Shown one piece after another: positions 1 through 5,720 of a DNA stretch of 5,845 nucleotides. The stretch is from Clostridia bacterium. Lineage in GTDB: Bacteria > Bacillota > Clostridia > Christensenellales > Borkfalkiaceae. Position 1 is the stretch's first letter. Each line of letters starts with the position of its first letter. A program made the translations under genes and the position numbers. The notes below the pieces were generated by a model, which had not been told where the DNA came from, ran no database searches, and worked only from the letters and a program-made list of their open reading frames with translations. The stretch lies in contig JAFTMQ010000164.1 of NCBI GenBank assembly GCA_017452305.1, positions 1 to 5,845 on the forward strand, written 5' to 3'.

Positions 1-92
1 GCAATGCACGCGCGATAAGCGCAATGCACGACGGCAACGCCGTCAATTCACGAAAAGCAACGCCTTTCAATTCATTGCGAAGCTTGCTTCGC
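1..92 (-). repeat. Variable-stem hairpin array running into the portal gene 3' end
   Basis: On the plus strand the linkers AATGCA (3-8), AATGCA (23-28), AATTCA (45-50) and AATTCA (69-74) recur every 20-24 bp, and the spacers between them are hairpins. These are GCGC-GATAA-GCGC (10-22), GACGGC-AAC-GCCGTC (30-44) and GAAAAGC-AAC-GCCTTTC (52-68; one pair is G.U in minus-strand RNA). GCGAAGC-TT-GCTTCGC (77-92) lies inside the last portal codons. The linker reads TGAATT or TGCATT on the minus strand, and its TGA (74-72) is the portal stop codon. The array continues to, and may pass, the left edge. Confidence 0.75.
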
Positions 93-1943
93 CTTATGCG
101 CCTCGATATGCGCCTCAAAGCGTTTCTTTACCTCGCCGCCATCCGCAATGCGCTTGAATTCCGCCGACAAAAGGAAACGAATATGCTCGGTGATATGCAA
201 TTCGTGATCGTCGTAAAAATCCACTTCCGCCGCCGTCGTTTTTAACGTCAAATTTTCTTCCCCCGCCTTTGCAATATGCAGCGAGGAAATATCCCGCGCA
301 TTCTCGTAGCCGCCAAACCCAAACGCCTCTAAAATGCGATGCTTGTTTTCCTGCGTCAAATTGCCTTCCTTGTCCGTCAAAAGCCCCGCCTCGTACAGTT
401 TCAATAAGGTCGCTTTCTTTTCCTCGGGCGTCGTCACGTCTTGCGATTCAAAACGAATATCGCTCACGTCCAGCTTCGAGGCATTGAAATAATACACCTG
501 CGTCTTCTTGTTCTCGCCCGTCAAGGTCATCAAACGCGCATTCCCCGCAAATTGACGGTATAACCGCAAAATCTGCCTGCCAATCCCCTTCATAGCTTTA
601 TGTATGCACGCCACCGACGCCGCCAACCGCGATTCGTCCTGCGAAATGAGTAGCTGTAACCCCGTCGCTGACGTCACACGCACCGCCGTCGAGCTCTGCG
701 CCACGTCGCTTACGCCGCCAATCACGGAAAATTCCTTTTCCAACCACTCCTCTTCGTCCTTAAACTCACTCGGCACTTTACCGCAATCGAGCATCTCGGG
801 CGCTTTTCCGCCTTGACGATAAACGAGCACCTTCCCGGGGAGCAACCCTTCTTCCACCAGCTCGTCCGTATCCACCGATCCGTCCTCTACCGTCAAAACA
901 CCCATGGACAGTCTGTTCAAAAACTCGTGCTTGCGGTTTCGCACGGCATTGTACGCCCGCTGTACGGGGATCAGTCTATCTACGATACTCGTCGCAAAAA
1001 AGGAACCGGGCAAACGCAAGCTATCCTGCTTGATAAACGGAAAGGTTCTCTCGCCGCGCTCGCCGTTTTTGTAGGGCAACGGTCCCTCGTACAACAGCTT
1101 ACCCGCCGCCACGATTTCTAACGCGCCGTCCGGTCTCTCTGCCGTCGGCTTGGTGTAACGCTCTAAGAGCAGTACTCCGTCCTCTAATCGGGCCGCTTGC
1201 ATACCGAACGAATTTGTCGGCAACTTCGCCGCCGACGCTTCCGAATACCCAAATAAATCGGTCATTTCCGTCCCTTCCACCGTCACGCCGAATTTTTCCA
1301 ATACGTACCCTGCGGAAACCGCTTGCGCGTGGATAACGCTCTGCACGCCGTCAAAATCCTCTGCGTCCAAACGGTCGGGGAAGACCTCGAACGGCGGCAC
1401 GATTGACACCTGCACTTCCCCCTCGTAAACGGGCTTATTTTCCTCGTCAACGGCTACCTGCCTGCCACCTTCCTCATTCCAAAGCACCTTATAAAAGACG
1501 CTTCCGCACACTTCCGACCAAGCCGTCGCCTTGGACAAGCTCTCCTCCAAACCGATACGCTCTTGTACGTACTGCAATATCCCCGTCGCCAACTGCGCCG
1601 CCTTTAAATCGCCGTCCTCGTCCGAAAAAGCGCGTACCCTCAACACGGGTTTGAGCTTTTCCAGCTTCGCCACACGCGAATCCACCGCCGGCGCAATGTG
1701 GTTGAATACACGGCGGGACTGCCAATAATACTGCTTGTCTTCCTCGACCAACCCACCGAGCGGCGACACGTCGCAATATTGATTACCGCTAAAAAAGTTC
1801 ATATTCAACCGCCAACCGTTTTCAATACTTCGCCTTGCCTCTCTGCGCTTTTCAAAATCCGCCGTAATCTCAGCCGCCAAACGCTCCGCCGCCAACTCCT
1901 TTGCCCTTTCTTCCGCTTGTTTGTCAAACGATTTTTGCTCCAT
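72..1943 (-). CDS. Phage portal protein (P22-like portal superfamily)
   Basis: It would form the dodecameric ring at one capsid vertex through which DNA is packaged and to which the terminase docks. Seen: about 623 residues, acidic and helical, with a charged N-terminal helix. An early block containing RRVFNHIAPAVDSRVAKL (about 77-94) and a glycine-centred block GSVFYKVLW (147-155) follow. A stem-like stretch around GVSDVAQSSTAVRVTSATG and its following QDESRLA (410-441) resembles the conserved SG..xx..L..D..RL region of portals. Near the C-terminus a DFYDDHELHITEH segment (575-587) matches the D-H-x-x-H-x-x-H pattern of many portals. It is somewhat shorter than P22 gp1. Start: an in-frame TTG at 1952 is only 2 nt from AGGAGG, whereas ATG at 1943 is 11 nt away, so ATG is preferred, though the spacing is long. 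It is third in the packaging operon, after TerL and the small Lys-rich gene. Its last codons and its TGA stop lie inside a hairpin-repeat array. No frameshift is seen. Confidence 0.88.
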   Translation of the reverse strand: MEQKSFDKQAEERAKELAAERLAAEITADFEKRREARRSIENGWRLNMNFFSGNQYCDVSPLGGLVEEDKQYYWQSRRVFNHIAPAVDSRVAKLEKLKPVLRVRAFSDEDGDLKAAQLATGILQYVQERIGLEESLSKATAWSEVCGSVFYKVLWNEEGGRQVAVDEENKPVYEGEVQVSIVPPFEVFPDRLDAEDFDGVQSVIHAQAVSAGYVLEKFGVTVEGTEMTDLFGYSEASAAKLPTNSFGMQAARLEDGVLLLERYTKPTAERPDGALEIVAAGKLLYEGPLPYKNGERGERTFPFIKQDSLRLPGSFFATSIVDRLIPVQRAYNAVRNRKHEFLNRLSMGVLTVEDGSVDTDELVEEGLLPGKVLVYRQGGKAPEMLDCGKVPSEFKDEEEWLEKEFSVIGGVSDVAQSSTAVRVTSATGLQLLISQDESRLAASVACIHKAMKGIGRQILRLYRQFAGNARLMTLTGENKKTQVYYFNASKLDVSDIRFESQDVTTPEEKKATLLKLYEAGLLTDKEGNLTQENKHRILEAFGFGGYENARDISSLHIAKAGEENLTLKTTAAEVDFYDDHELHITEHIRFLLSAEFKRIADGGEVKKRFEAHIEAHKAKQASQ

Positions 1944-1954
1944 CCAACACAATT

Positions 1955-1962
1955 CCTCCTTT
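1955..1962 (-). promoter_or_regulatory. Ribosome binding site of the portal gene
   Basis: The minus strand reads AAAGGAGG, an almost full anti-16S match. It decides between two in-frame starts. TTG at 1952 is 2 nt downstream, which is too close. ATG at 1943 is 11 nt downstream, long but workable. Codons between them would add only three residues. Confidence 0.7.
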
Positions 1963-1995
1963 ATTACTTATTCACTCTTCACTTTTCACTGTCCT

Positions 1996-2034
1996 CACGC
2001 AACGCGTGTTGTAACCCACCGCAGTCGGTATGGC
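1996..2034 (-). repeat. Two-hairpin intergenic element (type B linker)
   Basis: This sits in the 92-bp gap between the small Lys-rich gene and the portal gene. On the minus strand, 6 nt after the TGA stop (2038-2036), there is ACCG-actg-CGGT (2029-2018), then a GGGTTACAA linker, then CACGC-GTT-GCGTG (2008-1996; 5-bp stem, 3-nt loop). The linker resembles the GGATTACAT and TGATTACAT linkers of the array at 4889-4972. No T-run follows, so this is not a classical terminator, and the portal gene downstream is expected to be co-transcribed. Confidence 0.6.
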
Positions 2035-2035
2035 G

Positions 2036-2482
2036 TCAAGCCTTCGGCTTTTTCGCGACGGATTTTTTCTTCACCGCCTTTTTTACCGCCTTTTTCGCCG
2101 TCGGTTTTTTCGGCGCGGAAGCCGCCGTTTTAGCTTCGCCCGTTTCCACTTGCTCTACCACAACCGCCGCCTGCGCTTGCAATTCGGCAAGCAGTCTCTC
2201 CTTTTCCGCTTGCAGCGCCTCGTCCGTCCAACCGCCGTAATCGGCGCTCTCCCCCGACGTAAGCAAGAGCTGCACCGCCTTCAAATCGGGCGGAACGTCC
2301 TTTTTCGTCTTCTTGCGCTTGGTCAGCTTTAATTCGCCGTTCACCTCGGCGTATTCTTCCGTCACCTCGGCGATTTGATAACCGAGCGCCACCTTCATCA
2401 ACGCGTCCCCGATTTTTTCCTCTTGCTTTTTCCCCTTCTTTTTAATTGTCTTTTTTTCTACCTCTTTCTCTACCTTTTCCAC
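2036..2482 (-). CDS. Lys-rich protein resembling the C-terminal region of small terminase subunits
   Basis: Function is not certain. Seen: 148 residues in three parts. Residues 1-23 are an extremely Lys/Glu-rich head. Residues 24-74 contain IGDALMKVALGY (24-35), an EVTEEY segment and then KKDVPPDLKAVQLLL (60-74). Residues 85-110 look like a coiled coil, and 117-148 form an Ala/Lys/Pro tail like that of histone H1. The pattern 'ALxxxALGYxxxEVTxE ... K-K-V-x-PD-xxA' is what I know from the C-terminal half of Firmicutes phage TerS proteins, where it is usually followed by FWLKNR; that part is absent here. The N-terminal helix-turn-helix expected of TerS is also missing, and the Lys tails might bind DNA instead. 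It begins 29 nt after the terL stop with a GTG start 4 nt after GAGGTGA, so translation is probably coupled. The position after terL, not before it, is unusual for a TerS. Alternative: an unrelated structural or DNA-binding accessory. Confidence 0.72.
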   Translation of the reverse strand: MEKVEKEVEKKTIKKKGKKQEEKIGDALMKVALGYQIAEVTEEYAEVNGELKLTKRKKTKKDVPPDLKAVQLLLTSGESADYGGWTDEALQAEKERLLAELQAQAAVVVEQVETGEAKTAASAPKKPTAKKAVKKAVKKKSVAKKPKA

Positions 2483-2486
2483 TCCC

Positions 2487-2493
2487 TCACCTC
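2487..2493 (-). promoter_or_regulatory. Ribosome binding site fixing the GTG start at 2482
   Basis: The minus strand reads GAGGTGA, then 4 nt (GGGA), then GTG at 2482-2480. It lies inside the 29-nt gap after the TAA of the terminase gene. No ATG in this frame is available nearby, so the GTG start rests on this site. Confidence 0.65.
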
Positions 2494-2511
2494 ATCGCCA
2501 TTTCGCATTTT

Positions 2512-3999
2512 TTAAATCCCTTTCCGCCTTTTCAACGCCCTTATCCGCTTTTCCTTATCCTTTTGAATGGGCGTAAGCACGGGCTTGGGCACGCTTTTTT
2601 GCGGACGCGACATCAAATAATACCGCATTTCGTCCAAGGCATGGTCGGCAGTTTTCCGCGGCAAATCCCCGCTTCCCCAATAGTACCCCTTCAATTCCGC
2701 AATCAAGCGCACGCAGTTTTGAAATATGTAAATATTCGGCAACCCATTTTTTCTGTTTAAATAACTTTTCACCCTTGCTATGCCCGAAAACATATCCTTT
2801 TCCACGTTCGGATTGACCAAAATCCCGCGCTCGTAAAAGAGCTCTACCACGCTTTTCACACTCCCCAAGGTGCGTTGCTTTGCCGCGCTGTCTATGAGCG
2901 CGCATATCCGCCCCTTGCTATCCGTATGCCAACCAAGCGCACGGCAAATCCCCTTAATTTGCGCCGCGTGATAATCAATATCCCGCCCCGCCTCGTAATG
3001 CTCCGCCATCACGTACACGTTATCGTCAAAATCCACCGCATACCAATGCGCCGACAAGGGATTGTTCAACCCGGGGTCAATCGAAATGTTGTCTTGCCAT
3101 TCCTTGGGCACGGAAAACGGCTCGATAACGTGCACGTTCTCATCAAATTCGGGATAGACAAGCCCCGCTCCGTCCGAAATAAACCGCCCGTACCGACGGG
3201 ATTGCAAAGTACGCTCGTCCAAGCTCGCTTCCAGCGCCGCCACTTCGTCCTTATCCAAATACGGATTGTCGCTCCACTCGATAAACTCATACCAAACCTC
3301 GGGGTCGGCGCGCTCGTTTAAATAAATGTCCTTGTACACAAACGTCAACCCCTTCAAGGGCGTCATCGTCCCAAACATTTCCCCGCGCCTATCCAAAAGC
3401 CGCATTTTGCATTCCATATAGATATCGTGCGGCGGCTCTTCGTCAAACCAAACGAAATCGAGGGACGCCCCTTGAAATTTTTCCCTGCCTTGATCACAGC
3501 TCTTAAACCCGATAATCGACACCCCGCCAAGCACGTTTTTGACGCGGATAAAATCAATAATGCCGTTCTCGGGCGAGTCCTTCCGTCCACTCAGCATCAC
3601 AACGTCCTCAATCCAATCCTTCCGCAAATAATGCAAAATTTTCTTTTGCGCCACGTCCCGCTGTACCTGCGCCGAAAGGGAAACCACCCACCCTTGCACT
3701 TCCGCCCGATTTTCGCGATACGGGTGAATACCTCTCGCAAGGTAAACGCACTCCACCGCGCCGCACTCCGTCTTACCCGAACGATTGCCGCCAAACACCC
3801 ATCTGTTTCGTTTTAAACACTTGTGAAAGGCAAGCTGCTTTTCGTGCTTTTTCTCCCCCGCATTGTACGCCGCCAAATAATCGCGTGATTTGCGGTTTTT
3901 CAATTCCCTCTCAATCTTAATCAGCTTTTCTACAATCTCTTCCATAATCCCTAAAAAACTCTCAAAACCCGCCTGCCCTTTCTCTAATATACTATCCAA
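2512..3999 (-). CDS. terL: Phage terminase large subunit (packaging ATPase and nuclease)
   Basis: TerL pumps phage DNA into the prohead with its N-terminal ATPase and cuts the concatemer with its C-terminal RNase-H-fold nuclease. Seen: Walker A VFGGNRSGKT (68-77, K76, T77), Walker B FVWFDEE (182-188, D186 with catalytic E187) and coupling motif GTMTPLKG (210-217). Nuclease acidic residues are D308 in SIDPG, D370 in LIDSAA, and D452/D456 in ADHALDEMRYY. All key residues are present, and 495 residues is a usual length. The protein ends in a basic tail. Start: TTG at 3999 has GAGG 8 nt upstream and is the first start after an in-frame TAG. ATG at 3945 (residue 19) is an alternative but has only a weak AGGG. 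It leads the minus-strand packaging operon, with the TerS-like and portal genes downstream. A clear sigma-A promoter is not seen in the 83 bp before it. The family assignment is very sure; the start is less so. Confidence 0.97.
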   Translation of the reverse strand: MDSILEKGQAGFESFLGIMEEIVEKLIKIERELKNRKSRDYLAAYNAGEKKHEKQLAFHKCLKRNRWVFGGNRSGKTECGAVECVYLARGIHPYRENRAEVQGWVVSLSAQVQRDVAQKKILHYLRKDWIEDVVMLSGRKDSPENGIIDFIRVKNVLGGVSIIGFKSCDQGREKFQGASLDFVWFDEEPPHDIYMECKMRLLDRRGEMFGTMTPLKGLTFVYKDIYLNERADPEVWYEFIEWSDNPYLDKDEVAALEASLDERTLQSRRYGRFISDGAGLVYPEFDENVHVIEPFSVPKEWQDNISIDPGLNNPLSAHWYAVDFDDNVYVMAEHYEAGRDIDYHAAQIKGICRALGWHTDSKGRICALIDSAAKQRTLGSVKSVVELFYERGILVNPNVEKDMFSGIARVKSYLNRKNGLPNIYIFQNCVRLIAELKGYYWGSGDLPRKTADHALDEMRYYLMSRPQKSVPKPVLTPIQKDKEKRIRALKRRKGI

Positions 4000-4014
4000 T
4001 AGCCTCGCCTCAAA

Positions 4015-4058
4015 CCGAGCGCAGTTTATTCCTTTCTAATCCGAGCGCACCAAGCGCA
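4015..4058. repeat. Three copies of a 9-bp CC(G/A)AGCGCA motif in the divergent gap
   Basis: CCGAGCGCA occurs at 4015-4023 and 4041-4049, and CCAAGCGCA follows immediately at 4050-4058. They fill the short gap between the divergent terL (start 3999) and SH3-like gene (start 4083). The second and third copies also form GCGC-ACCAA-GCGC (4045-4057), a small palindrome. Such spaced copies could be an operator for a regulator of the late operon, but a short GC-rich repeat could also arise by chance. No bound factor can be named. Confidence 0.4.
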
Positions 4059-4082
4059 ACAAACGTCGGCACGGGTATTTTT

Positions 4083-4802
4083 ATGCGAAAACTCCTCACG
4101 AGGGCGCTTATGCCCTTCCTCATCTTCATATTCCTTTGTATGTCCTTCACCTCGTACATGGGTGGGGTGTTTTGGGTAAAAGCGGAAAATTCCCTTCCGC
4201 AAAACGGGGCGTATGCCTGCATACGAACGGACGGCGTTTTCTTCTACGCTACCGCCAGCGAGCAGGACGGCTTATTTTGTCTGCCGCCCACCTATTACGT
4301 CCGCTTGCTTGATTATTCCCCCACCTTTTGTAAGGTGGAATACCAAACGGACGGCACCCACACCAAGCGTCTTGTCGGCTACGTTAAAACGGAACAGCTC
4401 ACCTTCGTGCCCTACGTCCCCAACCGCCCTTACTTAACCTGCATCTTCGACGTCGAATACAAAATCGAGGACGGCGTAAAAACGGAAGACGGATTTTTAA
4501 CGCAAATCACAATGACCTGCGCCTACTACGGCGATTATAACGTCGGCTCGACGACCTATTGCTACGTCCTTCGCGAAGGGGAATTTGGGTACGTTCCCAA
4601 GCCCGACGGCTTGTACCTTACCGAAAATACGGAGTACGCCGAATACTTATCCACCCTCGCGCCGTCCAGCGAAGACAGCACCGCCCCGAAAACCAAAAAC
4701 AACACTCCCGCGCAGGTTGCCATTTTAATTGCCTTGTGCTTGCTCGTGCCCCTGCTCGCCGCCCTCATCTTAAAGCCCAAATCCAACCACGACCCCGAAT
4801 AA
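4083..4802 (+). CDS. Exported, membrane-anchored SH3-like domain protein
   Basis: No family name is recognised. Seen: 239 residues. A positively charged N-terminus (R2, K3, R7) and hydrophobic run 9-31 end in VKA (32-34), a plausible signal peptidase site. An extracytoplasmic part follows. Residues 40-110 resemble a bacterial SH3b barrel (YACIRTDGVFFY, LPPTYYVRLLDY, CKVEYQ, GYVKTEQLTFV). A second beta-rich part (118-185) contains TTYCYVLREGEFGYV. A Ser/Thr/Pro linker (194-208), one transmembrane helix (211-230) and a basic tail complete it, suggesting an anchored cell-envelope protein with the barrel outside. There are seven cysteines. Start: ATG 4083 gives a proper signal peptide but has a weak SD. 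ATG 4110 (residue 10) has GAGGG 5 nt upstream but would lose the charged n-region. It is divergent from terL and convergent with the next gene. It is more likely a host or cargo gene than a phage structural gene. Confidence 0.8.
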   Translation: MRKLLTRALMPFLIFIFLCMSFTSYMGGVFWVKAENSLPQNGAYACIRTDGVFFYATASEQDGLFCLPPTYYVRLLDYSPTFCKVEYQTDGTHTKRLVGYVKTEQLTFVPYVPNRPYLTCIFDVEYKIEDGVKTEDGFLTQITMTCAYYGDYNVGSTTYCYVLREGEFGYVPKPDGLYLTENTEYAEYLSTLAPSSEDSTAPKTKNNTPAQVAILIALCLLVPLLAALILKPKSNHDPE

Positions 4803-4804
4803 TC

Positions 4805-4972
4805 ATGAATTACAAGCGGAGCTTGCGTGAATTGAACGCAAAGCGTTCATGATTTCTCGCTACGCTCCATGAATTTAAGCAATAATGCCGACACAGTTTG
4901 GCATGTAATCAAGCCACAGGCTTGTATGTAATCCGACCAACAGTTTGGCATCTAATCAAGCCATAGGCTTGT
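4805..4972. repeat. Compound hairpin array between convergent genes
   Basis: This fills most of the 172-bp gap between two converging stop codons. Left part, plus-strand TGAATT linkers: CAAGC-GGA-GCTTG (4813-4825), GAACGC-AAA-GCGTTC (4834-4848), then a degenerate unit and ATGAATT (4869-4875). Right part: ATGCC..GGCAT (4885-4904), CAAGCC-ACA-GGCTTG (4910-4924), a weak CCAA-cagt-TTGG (4937-4948) and CAAGCC-ATA-GGCTTG (4957-4971). These are separated by GTAATC or CTAATC, which read as GATTAC on the minus strand. Stems are 4-6 bp, most loops are 3 nt, and stem sequences differ while pairing is kept. The right part is a two-copy repeat of period 47 bp. A T6 run (4978-4983) follows the last hairpin by 6 nt, a possible weak plus-strand terminator. 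Confidence 0.85.
4889..4972. repeat. Two-copy 47-bp direct repeat with internal hairpins
   Basis: Copy 1 begins near 4889 and copy 2 near 4936. Corresponding landmarks CAGTTTGGCAT (4894 and 4941) and CAAGCC (4910 and 4957) are exactly 47 bp apart. The two copies differ at loop and linker positions while the CAAGCC/GGCTTG stem is identical. The second copy abuts the TGA of the minus-strand gene. Confidence 0.8.
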
Positions 4973-4974
4973 CC

Positions 4975-5490
4975 TCATTTTTTCACGGCACAAGCAAGCC
5001 GCTTTTCTTCCACGGATATTTTTTCGTCCCGCCCTTCTTCCACAAAACGGGCAACGCGCTTAAAAATATCCAAATCCGCAAACTCTTTTTTGTACCGTTC
5101 TTCCGTTAACCCCACCGAGCGCATCATCGCGCCCACCTTTTCCCCAAGCCGTTTTTGTTCCCGAAAATATTTTCGCTCACTCCACCCCGACTTGGCGCTC
5201 TCATTTTTGAGAAATTCGCGAAGCTGCTTTCGTTTCCCGAAATACCGAAAGGACAAAAGTTGGTTTTCCCGCTCCTGCAAACGTCCAAACACCTTTTCCA
5301 AATCCTCTTTCAGCCTTTCCAAACTTCTCTTTATAATAATTTCGTTTGCTATGTACTCCGCCAAGCGCTCCGCCGACATATGATTGTTATGCGACAGAAT
5401 TGCCTTATTGCGGATATGGTCCGCGTAATCCTTTCCCACCGTCTTTAACAACGGATAAACGTATAACATTACTTTCGCGTAATTTTCCAA
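4975..5490 (-). CDS. Small basic helical protein, possible HTH/sigma-region-4-like regulator
   Basis: I do not recognise a named family. Seen: 171 residues, highly charged, predicted mostly helical, no signal peptide or membrane segment. Residues 1-20 (YAKVMLYVYPLLKTVGKDY) form an amphipathic helix and 39-52 another. Residues 56-90 (SLERLKEDLEKV .. LQERENQLLSFRYFG) have the spacing of the 'RE..LL.LRYFG' helix of sigma-70 region 4. WSERKYFREQKRLGEKV (103-119) resembles the recognition helix of such HTH proteins (SER-x-[FY]-x-R). This is a pattern impression only. The TTG start at 5490 is well supported by AAGGAGGTGA 7 nt upstream, and a sigma-A promoter lies upstream with a LexA box further out. 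It converges with the SH3-like gene and shares the strand of the packaging operon. Alternatives: an uncharacterised host protein or a phage late regulator. Confidence 0.8.
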   Translation of the reverse strand: MENYAKVMLYVYPLLKTVGKDYADHIRNKAILSHNNHMSAERLAEYIANEIIIKRSLERLKEDLEKVFGRLQERENQLLSFRYFGKRKQLREFLKNESAKSGWSERKYFREQKRLGEKVGAMMRSVGLTEERYKKEFADLDIFKRVARFVEEGRDEKISVEEKRLACAVKK

Positions 5491-5497
5491 AAACTTT

Positions 5498-5507
5498 TCA
5501 CCTCCTT
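5498..5507 (-). promoter_or_regulatory. Ribosome binding site for the TTG start at 5490
   Basis: The minus strand reads AAGGAGGTGA, a full match to the 16S anti-SD, ending 7 nt before TTG. A GTG inside it is out of frame with the gene. This makes the TTG start convincing. Confidence 0.85.
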
Positions 5508-5529
5508 GCCGCCGAGTTGCGACGGGCTT

Positions 5530-5557
5530 ATTATGCCATTTATTTTATTTTTATCAA
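5530..5557 (-). promoter_or_regulatory. Sigma-A-type promoter of the 5490-4975 gene
   Basis: On the minus strand the -35 is TTGATA (5557-5552) and the -10 is CATAAT (5535-5530), each one base off consensus, with a 16-bp A/T-rich spacer. The predicted start would be near 5523, giving a leader of about 33 nt before TTG 5490. It is the clearest promoter in the window. Confidence 0.7.
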
Positions 5558-5587
5558 GTATCTACTGCCACTTTTTTGATTAAAATC

Positions 5588-5601
5588 CGAACATTTGTTC
5601 G
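5588..5601. promoter_or_regulatory. LexA/DinR (SOS) box
   Basis: The plus strand reads CGAACATTTGTTCG. It is a 6-bp inverted repeat (CGAACA/TGTTCG) around TT, containing GAAC-N4-GTTC. Read on the minus strand (CGAACAAATGTTCG) it fits the Bacillus DinR consensus CGAACRNRYGTTYC at 13 of 14 positions. It lies about 30 bp upstream of the -35 at 5557-5552, so it could govern that promoter, or another promoter not identified, in either direction. Confidence 0.7.
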
Positions 5602-5619
5602 TTTTTGAAATTGATTTGC

Positions 5620-5636
5620 TTGGTAAAACTTGCCAA
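5620..5636. repeat. Imperfect 7-bp inverted repeat with 3-nt loop
   Basis: TTGGTAA-AAC-TTGCCAA, with one T.G pair that forms a wobble in plus-strand RNA. It is 18 bp from the LexA box and has the same stem and loop size as the array hairpins, but its linkers are not recognisable. A smaller GCTA-AAAAA-TAGC (5663-5675) follows. Confidence 0.4.
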
Positions 5637-5720
5637 ATGTATGCCGATTAAAGCGCATTTTGGCTAAAAAATAGCGATTTCTTCCTCACAGCTGCAAGAA
5701 AACCCGAACGCAACGGGAAA

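Noticed and set aside
1698..2240. 180-codon plus-strand frame across the portal/Lys-rich junction
   Set aside because: It runs antisense over two convincing genes and their spacer. It is Phe/Ala-rich because it mirrors Lys/Ala codons, so it is a shadow.
2875..3321. 148-codon plus-strand frame opposite terL
   Set aside because: It is the antisense shadow of the terminase gene, which carries all the expected motifs in the opposite frame.
4010..4222. 70-codon open frame on the minus strand antisense to the SH3-like gene
   Set aside because: Most of it is antisense to a better gene. Its unshared end (about 24 codons) recalls a gene tail, but no homology can be claimed from this alone.
4834..4848. 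Second LexA box (GAAC..GTTC)
   Set aside because: GAAC and GTTC are 7 nt apart here rather than 4, and the site is one of the array hairpins.
4805..4972. CRISPR array
   Set aside because: Only short palindromes with varying stems occur, with 6-10 nt linkers rather than 30-nt spacers and constant repeats. No cas gene is visible.
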